From assembly GCF_030704205.1 (NCBI RefSeq), contig NZ_CP131913.1, forward strand, positions 3,348,001 to 3,412,000: DNA of 64,000 nt. Direction: 5' to 3'. Positions 1-8,686 of this stretch are shown here, one piece after another (position 1 is the stretch's first letter; each line of letters starts with the position of its first letter). The translations under genes were made by a program, and so were the position numbers. The DNA is from Halomonas alkalicola. GTDB taxonomy: Bacteria; Pseudomonadota; Gammaproteobacteria; Pseudomonadales; Halomonadaceae. The notes under the pieces were generated by a model that made no database searches, was not told the DNA's origin, and saw only the letters and a list, made by a program, of their open reading frames with translations.

Positions 1-2
1 AG

Positions 3-1259
3 GCCAACGGTCTGACCCTGCGCGAGCTGCAGCAGGAGCTGGAGGAGACCATCCCGGTGCTTGCCGTGGTGCGCGACGAGACGCGCCGCGCCGGCCACGC
101 CTTCTTCGGCACCCTCCGAGAGGGGGACATCCTGCTGATGGAGGCGGGCCCCGAGGAGATGAAGCTGCTGGAGGACAAGGCGGGGCTGCGCCTGGGCAAG
201 GACGCCGAGGATGAGGAGAAGGCGGCCGAGGAGCAGGAAACCAAGGAGCAGCGGGAAGCAGAGACGGGCAGGGCAGCAGAGAGCGACAGCGAGCGCTCGC
301 CGCAGGAGAAACTCGAGGAGCAGGAGCGCGCAAGGAAGGAGGCGACAAAGGAGAAGCAGGAGAAAAAAGAGAAGCAGGAAGAGAAGAGCGGCGTGGATAC
401 TGAGGGCCTGCAGCTGGTGGAGGCGGTGGTGCGCAACGACTCCATGATGGTCAACCGCACGGTCACCCAGCTGCGCTTGCACAACCAGTTCGGCCTGCAC
501 CTGGTCGCAGTGGCCCGGGACGGCGGGCGCCTCAAGCAGCGCCTGCGGGAGGTCCGCTTTCGCCCCGGCGATGTACTGCTGCTGCAGGGGGGCGAAAGCG
601 AACTCGCCGAGAGCCTGGCCACCCTGGGCTGCCTGCCGCTCGCCAGCCGCAACCTGACCCTCGGCCAGCCGCGCATGCTGCTCGCCTCCATTGCCATCTT
701 CGCTGCCGCCATCCTGGCGATGATCTTCGACCTGCTGCCGGCCGCGGTGGCGCTCTCCCTGGCGGCCCTGGTGACGCTGCTGGTCGGGGTGCTACCCCTG
801 CGCGAGGGCTACCAGGCCATCGACGGCCCGGTGATCGTGCTGCTCGGCGCCATGATCCCGGTGGGCGAGGCCCTGGAGACCAGCGGCGGGGCGGCGCTGA
901 TCGCCGAGGCGATGCTCGCCTGGGGCAGCGAGTGGCCGGTGGTCGTCACCCTGGTGGGGCTCTTCCTGCTCTCCATGGTGCTCTCCAATGTCGTCAACAA
1001 CGCCGCGGCGGCGCTGCTGATGGCGCCCATCGCGGCGAGCCTGGCCAGTGGCTTCGGCGCCTCGGTGGACCCCTTCCTGATGGCGGTGGCGGTGAGCGCC
1101 TCCTGCGCCTTCCTGACGCCCATCGGCCACCAGTCCAATACCCTGGTGATGGGCCCAGGGGGCTACCGCTTCGGCGACTACTGGCGGCTGGGGCTGGCGC
1201 TCTCCCTGGTGGTGCTGGCGGTGGCCATTCCCATGATTCTGCTGGTCTGGCCGCTATAG
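3..1259 (+). CDS. SLC13-type permease with TrkA-C domains (5' partial)
   Basis: The reading frame is open from the window edge, so the true start and the N-terminal membrane half lie upstream. What remains shows the end of one TrkA-C (RCK_C) domain (FGTLREGDILLMEAGPEEM), a highly charged Lys/Glu linker at about 199-393, a second TrkA-C domain (VVRNDSMMVNRTV, FRPGDVLLLQGG), then at least five hydrophobic membrane segments ending in VWPL. This order matches SLC13/DASS-like permeases with paired cytoplasmic TrkA-C domains between two membrane halves. The substrate (dicarboxylate, sulfate or other anion) cannot be told from this part. The family call is fairly firm; the transported solute is unknown. 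Confidence 0.8.
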   Translation, partial: ANGLTLRELQQELEETIPVLAVVRDETRRAGHAFFGTLREGDILLMEAGPEEMKLLEDKAGLRLGKDAEDEEKAAEEQETKEQREAETGRAAESDSERSPQEKLEEQERARKEATKEKQEKKEKQEEKSGVDTEGLQLVEAVVRNDSMMVNRTVTQLRLHNQFGLHLVAVARDGGRLKQRLREVRFRPGDVLLLQGGESELAESLATLGCLPLASRNLTLGQPRMLLASIAIFAAAILAMIFDLLPAAVALSLAALVTLLVGVLPLREGYQAIDGPVIVLLGAMIPVGEALETSGGAALIAEAMLAWGSEWPVVVTLVGLFLLSMVLSNVVNNAAAALLMAPIAASLASGFGASVDPFLMAVAVSASCAFLTPIGHQSNTLVMGPGGYRFGDYWRLGLALSLVVLAVAIPMILLVWPL

Positions 1260-1264
1260 ACGAA

Positions 1265-1289
1265 ACGCCCCGGCACAGGGCCGGGGCGT
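1265..1289. terminator. bidirectional hairpin between convergent genes
   Basis: A 10-bp perfect stem (ACGCCCCGGC / GCCGGGGCGT) with a 5-nt loop begins 5 nt after the permease stop codon. On the minus strand it is followed by only TTTCG, so it is a modest terminator for the leftward fadE transcript. It may act on both strands. Confidence 0.55.
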
Positions 1290-1339
1290 GGGTGTGGCGA
1301 AAGGGTGAGAGCCTTCAGCCGGGGTAAGGATGAAAGCCG

Positions 1340-3787
1340 TCAGGCCGCCTGGTGGCGCAGCACCTTGGCCTTGTCGATGACGAAGGCGTCGTACTCGAAG
1401 TCGTCCACGGTGAGCAGCTCCAGCACCTGGGCCTCGCGCTCGCGCATGAAGGCGGCGTCGTCTGCCGTGATCAGCCCGGCCTCCAGGGCCGCCTCCACCC
1501 GCTGCTCGGGGTGCAGGGCATCGGCGGGCAGCTCGCCCTTGGCGAACGCCTTGTTGACCGTGCGGTAGAGCGCCTCGGCGCGTTCCTGGGTCGCCAGCAG
1601 GGCGTTGTAGCGTGCCAGGAAGTTGGGCTGGCTGCCATCGTCCGCCGACCAGGTGTTGGCCAGAAGCTTCGTGCGCAGGGCGGTGTCGCGGGAGACCGCC
1701 TGGGCGATGGCACGGGCCAGGTCGTCGTGGGGACGCTTGAAACGCTTGCCCCGCGGCATCACCGCCAGGCGCAGCCCGCGGGCCAGTGCCCGGTTGGGCA
1801 GGTTGTCGAACAGCTCGTCCAGGGCCTGTTCGGCGCGGCCCAGCAGCCATTGGCAGCTGTAGTGGAAGAGTGCGGCCTCGCCCTCGGCCTTGTCGCCCTC
1901 GTGCCACTGCTTGATCACCATGGAGGCGAGGTAGAGGTTGGCGAGCACGTCACCCAGGCGCGCCGAGAGCATCTCGCGCTGCTTGAGGGTGGAGCCGAGG
2001 CTCGCCATGGCGGCATCGGCGCAGAGCCCGAAGCCGGCGGAGAGCCGCGCGATCTCCTGAGCGTAGCGCTTGGCCTCGCCCTGGAAGGGCACCGCCGGGC
2101 GGCCTAGCCCCAGGCCCTGGGTGAAGGCGCGGGCGGCGTTGCCGAAGATCAGGCCGGCATGGCCGAAGAACGCCTTGTCGAAGGCCTGGATATCATCGGC
2201 GTCCCGGGCGGCCAGTTCCTCGAGCACGTAGGGATGGCAGCGGATGGCGCCCTGGCCGAAGATCATCAGGTTGCGGGTCATGATGTTGGCGCCCTCGACG
2301 GTGATCGCCACCGGGTTGGCGCTGTAGCCGATCGCCAGGTAGTTGCGCGGGCCGAGGGTCACCGCCTTGCCGCCATGGATATCCATGGCGTCGCCGAGGA
2401 TCACGCGCTGGAACTCGGTGAGCTGGCTCTTGAGGATGGCGGAGGGCACCGCCGGCTTCTCGCCGCGGTCGATGGTGTTGGCGGTCTGGTAGACCGCCGC
2501 CTGGGCGATGTAGCCAAGCGCCGTCATGCGCGCCAGGGGCTCCTGGATGCCCTCCATCTCGGCCACGGGCACGTTGAACTGGCGACGGATGCGGGCGAAG
2601 CCGCCGCTCCAGCCGATGGCGTAGCGGGCGGTACCGGTGGCACCGGAGGGCAGGGTGATGCAGCGCCCCACCGAGAGGCACTCCACCAGCATGCGCCAGC
2701 CCTGACCGATCATCGCCTCGCCGCCGATGATGGTGTCCAGGGGCACGAAGACATCCTTGCCCTTGATCGGGCCGTTCAGGAAGGGGCTGCCGATGGGGTG
2801 GTGGCGGCGGCCGATCTCCATCCCTGCGGTGTCGCGGGGAATCAGCGCCAGGGTGATGCCGCGATCCTCCTCGTCGCCCAGCAGCTTCTCCGGGTCGAAG
2901 AGGCGGAAGGCCAGGCCCACCACCGTGGCGATGGGGGCCAGGGTGATCCAGCGCTTCTCGAAGTTGAGGCGCACGCCGAGCACCTCCTTGCCGTCGATGG
3001 TCTGCTTGCAGACCACGCCGGTGTCGGGCAGCGAGGTGGCGTCACTGCCGGCACGCGGGCCGGTGAGGCCGAAGCAGGGGATCTCGCGGCCGTCGGCCAA
3101 GCGCGGCAGGTAGTGGTTCTTCTGCTCGTCGGTGCCGTACTTGAGCAGCAGCTCACCCGGCCCGAGGGAGTTGGGCACGCCCACGGTGACCATCAGGGTC
3201 TCGTTGACCGAGAGCTTCTGCAGCACCAGGGACTGTGCCTTGGCGGAGAAGCCCAGGCCGCCGTAGGCCTTCGGGATGATCATGCCGAAGTAGCGCTCCT
3301 GCTTGAGGTGGTCCCAGAGTTCCTGGGGCAGGTCGGCGCGCTCCTTTGCAATGTCCCAGGCGTTGCACATGCCGGCGGCGACGGAACACTGGTTGTCGAT
3401 AAAGGCCCTCTCTTCATCCGTGAGCCCCTCGTCGCGGGCGTCCAGCAGCGCCTGCCAGTTCGGCTTGCCGGTGAAGAGCTCGCCGTCCCAGGCCACGCTG
3501 CCGGCCTCCAGCGCCACGCGCTCGGTGTCGGAGACCTTCGGCGACACCTTCTTGAACATGGCGAAGAGGCGCGGGGTCAGCCACTTGCCGCGCAGGGCCG
3601 GCAGGCCGGCCGCGGCCACGACCAGGGCGCCGACCAGCAGCAGCAGGCCCAGCAGGGTGGAGGCGAGGAGCAGGCTGGCAAGGCCGGTGACGGCGAGCAC
3701 CGCCAGGGCGGGCAGGGCGCCCGCCTCGCGGCGCATCACCGCCAGCAGGCCGACAACGGCCACGATCAGAAGAATCAGGGTGAGCAT
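1340..3787 (-). CDS. fadE: acyl-CoA dehydrogenase FadE
   Basis: This is the first, FAD-dependent oxidation step of fatty-acid beta-oxidation (acyl-CoA to trans-2-enoyl-CoA). The product has 815 residues, nearly the length of E. coli FadE (814). Residues 1-70 are strongly hydrophobic (two membrane segments), as in FadE, followed by the acyl-CoA dehydrogenase core (about 90-500, e.g. FGLTGPRAGSDATSLPDTG and AIGWSGGFARIRRQFNVP) and the FadE-specific C-terminal extension to 815. ATG at 3787 is used. It is transcribed alone, and a near-perfect palindrome resembling a PsrA box lies about 30-50 bp upstream. fadD is in the same window at 54.7 kb with a different repeat pattern. Identification is firm. 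Confidence 0.95.
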   Translation of the reverse strand: MLTLILLIVAVVGLLAVMRREAGALPALAVLAVTGLASLLLASTLLGLLLLVGALVVAAAGLPALRGKWLTPRLFAMFKKVSPKVSDTERVALEAGSVAWDGELFTGKPNWQALLDARDEGLTDEERAFIDNQCSVAAGMCNAWDIAKERADLPQELWDHLKQERYFGMIIPKAYGGLGFSAKAQSLVLQKLSVNETLMVTVGVPNSLGPGELLLKYGTDEQKNHYLPRLADGREIPCFGLTGPRAGSDATSLPDTGVVCKQTIDGKEVLGVRLNFEKRWITLAPIATVVGLAFRLFDPEKLLGDEEDRGITLALIPRDTAGMEIGRRHHPIGSPFLNGPIKGKDVFVPLDTIIGGEAMIGQGWRMLVECLSVGRCITLPSGATGTARYAIGWSGGFARIRRQFNVPVAEMEGIQEPLARMTALGYIAQAAVYQTANTIDRGEKPAVPSAILKSQLTEFQRVILGDAMDIHGGKAVTLGPRNYLAIGYSANPVAITVEGANIMTRNLMIFGQGAIRCHPYVLEELAARDADDIQAFDKAFFGHAGLIFGNAARAFTQGLGLGRPAVPFQGEAKRYAQEIARLSAGFGLCADAAMASLGSTLKQREMLSARLGDVLANLYLASMVIKQWHEGDKAEGEAALFHYSCQWLLGRAEQALDELFDNLPNRALARGLRLAVMPRGKRFKRPHDDLARAIAQAVSRDTALRTKLLANTWSADDGSQPNFLARYNALLATQERAEALYRTVNKAFAKGELPADALHPEQRVEAALEAGLITADDAAFMREREAQVLELLTVDDFEYDAFVIDKAKVLRHQAA

Positions 3788-3817
3788 CGAGAGACTCCGG
3801 TTGTTGTGAGCGGCGAA

Positions 3818-3839
3818 AATTCGAACAGATGTTTGAATT
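3818..3839 (-). promoter_or_regulatory. candidate PsrA-type operator upstream of fadE
   Basis: An inverted repeat with 9-bp arms (AATTCGAAC / GTTTGAATT) and a 4-nt centre has one arm mismatch. It lies 31 bp upstream of the fadE ATG. On the minus strand its core reads CAAAC-N4-GTTCG, one base off the published PsrA consensus (G/C)AAAC-N2-4-GTTT(G/C). PsrA is a TetR-type fatty-acid sensor that controls beta-oxidation genes in pseudomonads. No regulator gene of this kind lies next to it here. The palindrome is seen; the regulator is inferred. Confidence 0.5.
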
Positions 3840-3965
3840 CTTGCAGACTAGTCCACTTCAATGCAACCGGCCAGTGGCATGACTCTTGGCTAAGGCTTTG
3901 GAGAGGAGCGATAGACGCTGGAAAAGCCTCGAGCGTAGTAGCCATCTTCGACTGTCTGGAATCCG

Positions 3966-3999
3966 AATAAAAGCCCCGCGCTGCAGGGCAGGGCGGGGC
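3966..3999 (-). terminator. rho-independent terminator of betIBA
   Basis: On the minus strand GCCCCGC pairs with GCGGGGC around a 13-nt loop and is followed by TTTTATT. It sits about 25 bp after the betA stop codon and ends the bet operon. Confidence 0.8.
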
Positions 4000-4022
4000 G
4001 CTGGAGGCGACGAAAGGCGGCG

Positions 4023-5729
4023 CTATGCCTCGAGGCGGCGCTGCGGCTCGCCTCGGGCAGGGGCATCGCCCGCCACGTAGTAGGGGGCGTCGCTACGCGA
4101 CAGCGGCTCGCGGCCGCGGATGCGGTCGGCGATCTTCTCGGCGAGCATGATGGTCGGGGCGTTGAGATTGCCGGTAGGGATGAGGGGAAACAGCGAGGCG
4201 TCCACCACCCGCAGTCCCTCCACGCCGTGCACCCGGCCCTGGCCGTCCACCACGGCGTCGTCGCCCTCGCCCATGCGACAGCTGCCGCAGGGGTGGTAAG
4301 CGGTCTCGGCGTGGGCGCGCACGAAGGCGTCGAGCTCGGCGTCGGACTGCACCTCGGGCCCCGGGGAGATCTCACGCCCGCGGTACGCATCGAAGGCGGG
4401 CTGGGCAATGATTTCCCGGGTCAGGCGGATGGCGTCGCGGAACTCCTGCCAGTCCTTCTCGGTGGACATGTAGTTGAACAGGATGCTGGGTGCGGCCTCC
4501 GGGTCCCGGGAGATGAGGCGGATGCGGCCGCGGCTCTCCGAGCGCATGGAGCCCACGTGGGCCTGGAAGCCGTGGGCCTGCACCGCGCTCTTGCCGTTGT
4601 AGCTGATGGCGATGGGCAGGAAGTGGTACTGCAGGTTGGGCCACGCCTCCTGGTCATTGGAGCGGATGAAGCCGCAGGACTCGAACTGGTTGCTGGCGCC
4701 GATACCGCGGCCGAGGAAGAGCCACTCGGCGCCGATCTTCGGCTGGTTCCACCACTTCAGCGCCGGGTAGAGGGAGATCGGCTCCTTGCACTCGTACTGG
4801 ATGTACATCTCCAGGTGGTCCTGGAGGTGGGCACCGACGTTCTCGTTGACCTGTACCGCCTCGATGCCGAACGCCTCGAGCACCTCGGCTGGCCCCACGC
4901 CGGAGCGCTGCAGGATCTGCGGCGAGGCGATGGCCCCGGCGCAGAGCAGCACCTCGCGATGGGCGCGCACCCGCTGGGTCTGGCCACCGCGGTGATAGCG
5001 TACCCCCACGGCGCGCCTGCCCTCGAACTCGATGACGTCGGTGATGGCGCGAGTCTCGATGGTGAGATTCTCTCGCTGCCTGGCTGCGTCGAGGTAGCCC
5101 CGGGCGGTGGAGGCGCGCCGGCCTTTAGGGGTCACGAAGCGGTCCATGGGGCCGAAGCCCTCCTGCTGGTAGCCGTTGACGTCCTCGGTCTCCGGGTAGC
5201 CGGCCTGCTTGCCCGCATCGATAAAGGTGCGATAGAGCGGATTGTTGCCCGGCTTTCTATCAGTGCGCGGCGTGGTGACGCTCACTGGCCCGTCGCCGCC
5301 GTGGTAGGCGTCGGGGCCGATGTCGCGGCTCTCGGCCTTCCTGAAGTAGGGCAGGCAGTCGGCGTAGGTCCAGTCTTCGAGGCCCGGGGCCTGGGCCCAG
5401 CCGTCGTAGTCCAGGGCGTTGCCGCGGATGTAGCACATGCCGTTGATCAGCGAGGAGCCGCCCACCCCCTTGCCGCGGCCGCACTCCATTCGCCGACCGT
5501 CCATGTGGGGCTCGGGGTCGGTCTCGAAGGCCCAGTTGTAGCGCTTGCCCTGCAGCGGGTAGGCCAGCGCCGCCGGCATCTGGGTGCGGAAGTCGAAGCG
5601 GTGATCGGGGCCGCCGGCCTCCAGCAGCAGCACGCTCACCTCGGCATCCTCGGTGAGGCGCGCGGCCAGCACGTTTCCGGCGGAGCCGGCGCCGATGATG
5701 ACGTAGTCGTATTCGCGAACGCGGGACAT
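4023..5729 (-). CDS. betA: choline dehydrogenase BetA
   Basis: Membrane-associated FAD flavoprotein of the GMC family that oxidises choline to betaine aldehyde, and usually betaine aldehyde further, for synthesis of the osmoprotectant glycine betaine. The 568 residues show the N-terminal dinucleotide motif [17 protein letters not shown] signature 1 ([19 protein letters not shown]), signature 2 ([16 protein letters not shown]), the catalytic His region [13 protein letters not shown] and the C-terminal [18 protein letters not shown]. coli BetA is 556 residues. The start lies 9 nt after the betB stop with a GAGGAG ribosome site in the gap, so it is the last gene of betI-betB-betA. Identification is firm. 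Confidence 0.96.
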   Translation of the reverse strand: MSRVREYDYVIIGAGSAGNVLAARLTEDAEVSVLLLEAGGPDHRFDFRTQMPAALAYPLQGKRYNWAFETDPEPHMDGRRMECGRGKGVGGSSLINGMCYIRGNALDYDGWAQAPGLEDWTYADCLPYFRKAESRDIGPDAYHGGDGPVSVTTPRTDRKPGNNPLYRTFIDAGKQAGYPETEDVNGYQQEGFGPMDRFVTPKGRRASTARGYLDAARQRENLTIETRAITDVIEFEGRRAVGVRYHRGGQTQRVRAHREVLLCAGAIASPQILQRSGVGPAEVLEAFGIEAVQVNENVGAHLQDHLEMYIQYECKEPISLYPALKWWNQPKIGAEWLFLGRGIGASNQFESCGFIRSNDQEAWPNLQYHFLPIAISYNGKSAVQAHGFQAHVGSMRSESRGRIRLISRDPEAAPSILFNYMSTEKDWQEFRDAIRLTREIIAQPAFDAYRGREISPGPEVQSDAELDAFVRAHAETAYHPCGSCRMGEGDDAVVDGQGRVHGVEGLRVVDASLFPLIPTGNLNAPTIMLAEKIADRIRGREPLSRSDAPYYVAGDAPARGEPQRRLEA

Positions 5730-5738
5730 GAATTCTCC

Positions 5739-7223
5739 TCAGAACACCGATGCGAAGGGGCCCATCTCCACCTGCACCGACTTGGTCTGGGTGTAGTGGG
5801 CCAGCGTCTCGACGCCGTTCTCGCGGCCGATGCCGGACTGCTTATACCCACCCACCGGCATCTCGGCGGGAGACTCCCCCCAGGTGTTGATCCAGCAGAT
5901 GCCCGCCTCCAGACGGTGGATCACCCGGTGGGCACGGTTGAGGCTCTCGGTGAACACCCCGGCGGCCAGGCCATAATGGGTATCGTTGGCGCGGCGGATC
6001 ACCTCCTCCTCGTCGTCGAAGGCGAGGATCGCCATCACCGGGCCGAAGATCTCCTCGCGCACGATACGCATCGCGTCGGTGCAGTCGGTAAACACCGTGG
6101 GGGCGGCCCAGGCGCCCGCCGACCAGTCAACCCCGGCGCCGTCGCTGCGAGCCCAGGCGTCGCCGCCGGCCAGCAGCCGTGCACCCTCTTCCTGGCCCAG
6201 GACGATATAGGAGAGCACCTTGGCCTGATGCTCGAAGCTCACCAGAGGGCCGAAGTTGACGGCAGGGTCCAGCGGGTCGCCGGCGCGGATGCGCGCTACG
6301 CGCTCCTTGACCTTCGCCTCGAAGTCTTCCTTCACCGAGCGCTCGACGAAGACCCGGGTGCCGTTGGTGCAGATCTGACCGCTGGAGTAGAAGTTGGCCA
6401 TCATGGCGGCGTCGGCGGCGCGGTCCAGGTCGGCATCGGCGAAGACGATCAGGGGCGACTTGCCGCCGAGTTCCATGGTCACCTCCTTGAGGGTGGAGCC
6501 GCCGGCGGCGGCCATCACCTTCTTGCCGGTACCCACCTCGCCGGTGAAGGAGACCTTGGCGATTCCCGGATGCTCGGTGAGCAGGGCGCCTACGCTGCCA
6601 TCGCCGTGGACCACATTGAAGACGCCATCCGGCAGGCCCGCCTCGGTGAAGATTTCGGCCAGCTTCATGGCGGTGAGCGGGGTCACCTCGCTGGGCTTGA
6701 AGACCACGGCGTTGCCGGCGGCGAGCGCGGGAGCGGCCTTCCAGCAGGCGATCTGGATCGGGTAGTTCCAGGCGCCGATGGCGGCCACCACGCCCAGCGG
6801 CTCGCGGCGGGTGTAGACGAACGAATCCTCGCGCAGCGGGATCTGGGTGCCCTCGATGGCGGCGGCGAGGCCGGCGTAGTATTCCAGGGCGTCGGCGCCG
6901 GTGACGATGTCCACCGCGGCGGTCTCGCTGATCGGCTTGCCGGTGTTGCGGGTCTCGAGCTCGGCGAGTTCGTCGTTGCGCTCCCGGAGCAGTGCCACGG
7001 CGCGCTGCAGGACGCGCCCGCGGGCCATGCCGCTCATGGCGGCCCATTCGCGCTGGCCGCGCCGGGCGGCGGCCACGGCGGCGTCCACATCGGCCGCCGA
7101 GGCCTGCTGCACCTCGGCGAGTCGGCTGCCGTCGAAGGGGTTCACGACCTCGAAGGTCTCGCCGGCGGTGGCATCCACCGCGCGGCCGTCGATGTAGAGG
7201 GGCAGAGGGGCTGGAAGTGCCAT
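5739..7223 (-). CDS. betB: betaine aldehyde dehydrogenase BetB
   Basis: NAD(P)+-dependent aldehyde dehydrogenase converting betaine aldehyde to glycine betaine. Visible motifs are the cofactor and substrate region [21 protein letters not shown], the catalytic Glu motif [12 protein letters not shown] and the catalytic Cys motif [14 protein letters not shown] chose ATG at 7223 (MALPAP, 494 residues) because AAGGAGA lies 5 nt upstream. An in-frame ATG at 7238 would add MKESP and overlap the betI stop as ATGA, giving translational coupling, so it remains an alternative. It is the middle gene of betIBA. Identification is firm. Confidence 0.95.
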   Translation of the reverse strand: MALPAPLPLYIDGRAVDATAGETFEVVNPFDGSRLAEVQQASAADVDAAVAAARRGQREWAAMSGMARGRVLQRAVALLRERNDELAELETRNTGKPISETAAVDIVTGADALEYYAGLAAAIEGTQIPLREDSFVYTRREPLGVVAAIGAWNYPIQIACWKAAPALAAGNAVVFKPSEVTPLTAMKLAEIFTEAGLPDGVFNVVHGDGSVGALLTEHPGIAKVSFTGEVGTGKKVMAAAGGSTLKEVTMELGGKSPLIVFADADLDRAADAAMMANFYSSGQICTNGTRVFVERSVKEDFEAKVKERVARIRAGDPLDPAVNFGPLVSFEHQAKVLSYIVLGQEEGARLLAGGDAWARSDGAGVDWSAGAWAAPTVFTDCTDAMRIVREEIFGPVMAILAFDDEEEVIRRANDTHYGLAAGVFTESLNRAHRVIHRLEAGICWINTWGESPAEMPVGGYKQSGIGRENGVETLAHYTQTKSVQVEMGPFASVF

Positions 7224-7234
7224 GGGGCTCTCCT

Positions 7235-7837
7235 TCATGAATCGGTTGAGGGGGCGGCGTCGAGGAGCTGGTCCAGAGTGGCCAGCGCCACCCGGCGGGC
7301 CGCGGCGGCGTCCAGGCCCTCGGGGGTGAGGGCGCCGCGCAGCCAGAGGCCATCGATCATGGCGGCCAGGACGTGGGCCGCCTGGCTGGCCTGGGCGCGG
7401 GGCATCAGGCGCCGGAACTGGGCGCAGAGGTTGGAGTGCAGGCGGCGGTCGTTGACCTGCTGCAGGCGCTGCAGGGACGACTGGTGCATGCTGCTGGCCC
7501 AGAAGGCCAGCCAGGTCTTGGCTACCGGGCCGGTGACCTGGCTGCGATCGAAGTTGCCCTCGATGATGGCCCGCAGGTCCCCCCGGGGGGTGTCATCCTC
7601 CAGGGCCTGGCGGCGGGCGGCCACGGCGTCGCCCAGGTCGCTGAGGATCTGACGCATGGTCGCCTCCAGCAGGCCGCCCTTGCCACCGAAGTAGTGGCTG
7701 ATGATGCCGGCCGAGACGCCGGCATGGCGGGCGATTCGCGCTACCGTGGCGTCGGCCAGGCCGACCTCGTCGATGGCGGCCATGGTGGCCTTGATCAGCT
7801 GCTGGCGGCGGATGGGTTCCATTCCGACCTTGGGCAT
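7235..7837 (-). CDS. betI: TetR-family repressor BetI
   Basis: Choline-responsive repressor of the bet genes. The start [18 protein letters not shown] matches the characteristic BetI N terminus and is preceded by AAGGAG; the longer in-frame extension to 7888 would run through the operator region and is rejected. The 200 residues hold an N-terminal helix-turn-helix ([25 protein letters not shown]) and a C-terminal ligand domain. It is the first gene of the operon and overlaps the alternative betB start by 4 nt. A perfect 14-bp palindrome lies 58 bp upstream of the start. No betT choline transporter is present in the window; the divergent neighbour is a tRNA gene. Confidence 0.94.
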   Translation of the reverse strand: MPKVGMEPIRRQQLIKATMAAIDEVGLADATVARIARHAGVSAGIISHYFGGKGGLLEATMRQILSDLGDAVAARRQALEDDTPRGDLRAIIEGNFDRSQVTGPVAKTWLAFWASSMHQSSLQRLQQVNDRRLHSNLCAQFRRLMPRAQASQAAHVLAAMIDGLWLRGALTPEGLDAAAARRVALATLDQLLDAAPSTDS

Positions 7838-7894
7838 CCCTGGCTCCTTCTCTGCTGTTTCTGTTGGACCCTGATCCCAGAGTGCCATTTTTTT

Positions 7895-7908
7895 ATTGAA
7901 CGTTCAAT
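7895..7908 (-). promoter_or_regulatory. BetI operator palindrome
   Basis: ATTGAACGTTCAAT is a perfect 14-bp palindrome in the betI upstream region, in an AT-rich patch where the promoter is expected. The sequence and position fit the TetR-type BetI operator, implying autoregulation of betIBA. Binding itself is inferred. Confidence 0.7.
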
Positions 7909-7934
7909 CAATAAAGATTCCCTGTCGTCCGCCC

Positions 7935-7963
7935 TTGCCAAGCGGGGGCGGTATGGGCATAAT
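7935..7963 (+). promoter_or_regulatory. sigma-70 promoter of tRNA-Met
   Basis: TTGCCA (7935-7940), a 17-nt spacer and CATAAT (7958-7963), about 40 nt before the mature tRNA 5' end. Confidence 0.6.
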
Positions 7964-8002
7964 GCTGCCCGTTGATTGGCACCCGGCGTGCCCTTCGGCC
8001 TT

Positions 8003-8079
8003 GGCTACGTAGCTCAGCTGGTTAGAGCACATCACTCATAATGATGGGGTCCCCTGTTCAAATCAGGGCGTAGCCACCA
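8003..8079 (+). tRNA. tRNA-Met (CAT), elongator type
   Basis: The acceptor stem GGCTACG/CGTAGCC pairs perfectly, the discriminator is A, and CCA is encoded. The anticodon loop CTCATAA gives CAT. The D arm (GCTCAGCTGGTTAGAGC) and T arm (CCCTGTTCAAATCAGGG) are intact. The sequence closely matches the enterobacterial elongator tRNA-Met, not the initiator. An identical copy lies in opposite orientation at 12271-12347. Confidence 0.95.
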
Positions 8080-8090
8080 GATACTCGAAA

Positions 8091-8128
8091 CGCCCGCTTG
8101 GCTCCTGGCCAGGCGGGCGTTTTGTTTT
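8091..8128 (+). terminator. rho-independent terminator after tRNA-Met
   Basis: A 12-bp stem (8091-8102 with 8108-8119, one G-U pair) with loop TCCTG is followed by TTTTGTTTT. It separates tRNA-Met from the tRNA-Asn cluster. Confidence 0.85.
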
Positions 8129-8164
8129 CGGGGGCGCCGCAGGGGGAGGGAAGGGCGCTTCCCC

Positions 8165-8192
8165 TTGACCTTCAGAAGCGAATCCGTATACT
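8165..8192 (+). promoter_or_regulatory. promoter of tRNA-Asn cluster
   Basis: TTGACC, a 16-nt spacer and TATACT, followed by the GC-rich discriminator ACGCCCCG typical of stringently controlled stable-RNA promoters. The first tRNA-Asn starts 22 nt after the -10 element. Confidence 0.7.
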
Positions 8193-8213
8193 ACGCCCCG
8201 TGTTCGACGCCGT

Positions 8214-8289
<76 letters not shown>

Positions 8290-8324
8290 ACGTCGCCTCG
8301 AACACGCTGCTGAAAAGCCGTGAT

Positions 8325-8400
<76 letters not shown>

Positions 8401-8419
8401 TCAGCCGCATCTTCTTTGT

Positions 8420-8495
<76 letters not shown>

Positions 8496-8566
8496 TCTTA
8501 AGTTCGTCATCCTGATCCGATCCGCTGGTTGAGTTCGCTCGCCGGTGCTTTTGCGTGTCTGTCTTT

Positions 8567-8604
8567 CTGGTACGGCCTGTCTGGTACGGCCTGTCTGGCA
8601 CGGC
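8567..8604 (+). repeat. 14-bp tandem repeat, 2.7 copies
   Basis: The unit CTGGTACGGCCTGT occurs at 8567-8580 and 8581-8594, followed by a partial unit CTGGCACGGC. It lies in the noncoding gap between the tRNA-Asn cluster and the prc terminator. No function is evident. Confidence 0.75.
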
Positions 8605-8631
8605 GAGGCTGAAGCAAAAAAGAGCGCCGCC

Positions 8632-8659
8632 AAAAAGAACGCCGCCCCGAGGGGCGGCG
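8632..8659 (-). terminator. rho-independent terminator of prc
   Basis: Read on the minus strand, CGCCGCCC-CTCG-GGGCGGCG is an 8-bp stem with a tetraloop, followed by TTCTTTTT. It lies about 30 nt after the prc stop codon. Confidence 0.85.
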
Positions 8660-8686
8660 TGATGGCGTGTCGAAGGGCGGGGTGGC

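Noticed and set aside
211..447. 78-codon Arg-rich frame
   Set aside because: Alternative frame of the Lys/Glu-rich permease linker; the codon bias makes Arg runs in the shifted frame.
4227..7652. 1141-codon plus-strand frame opposite betA/betB
   Set aside because: High-GC shadow of the bet operon: no ribosome site and low-complexity His/Gly/Val content, while the minus-strand genes have clear motifs.
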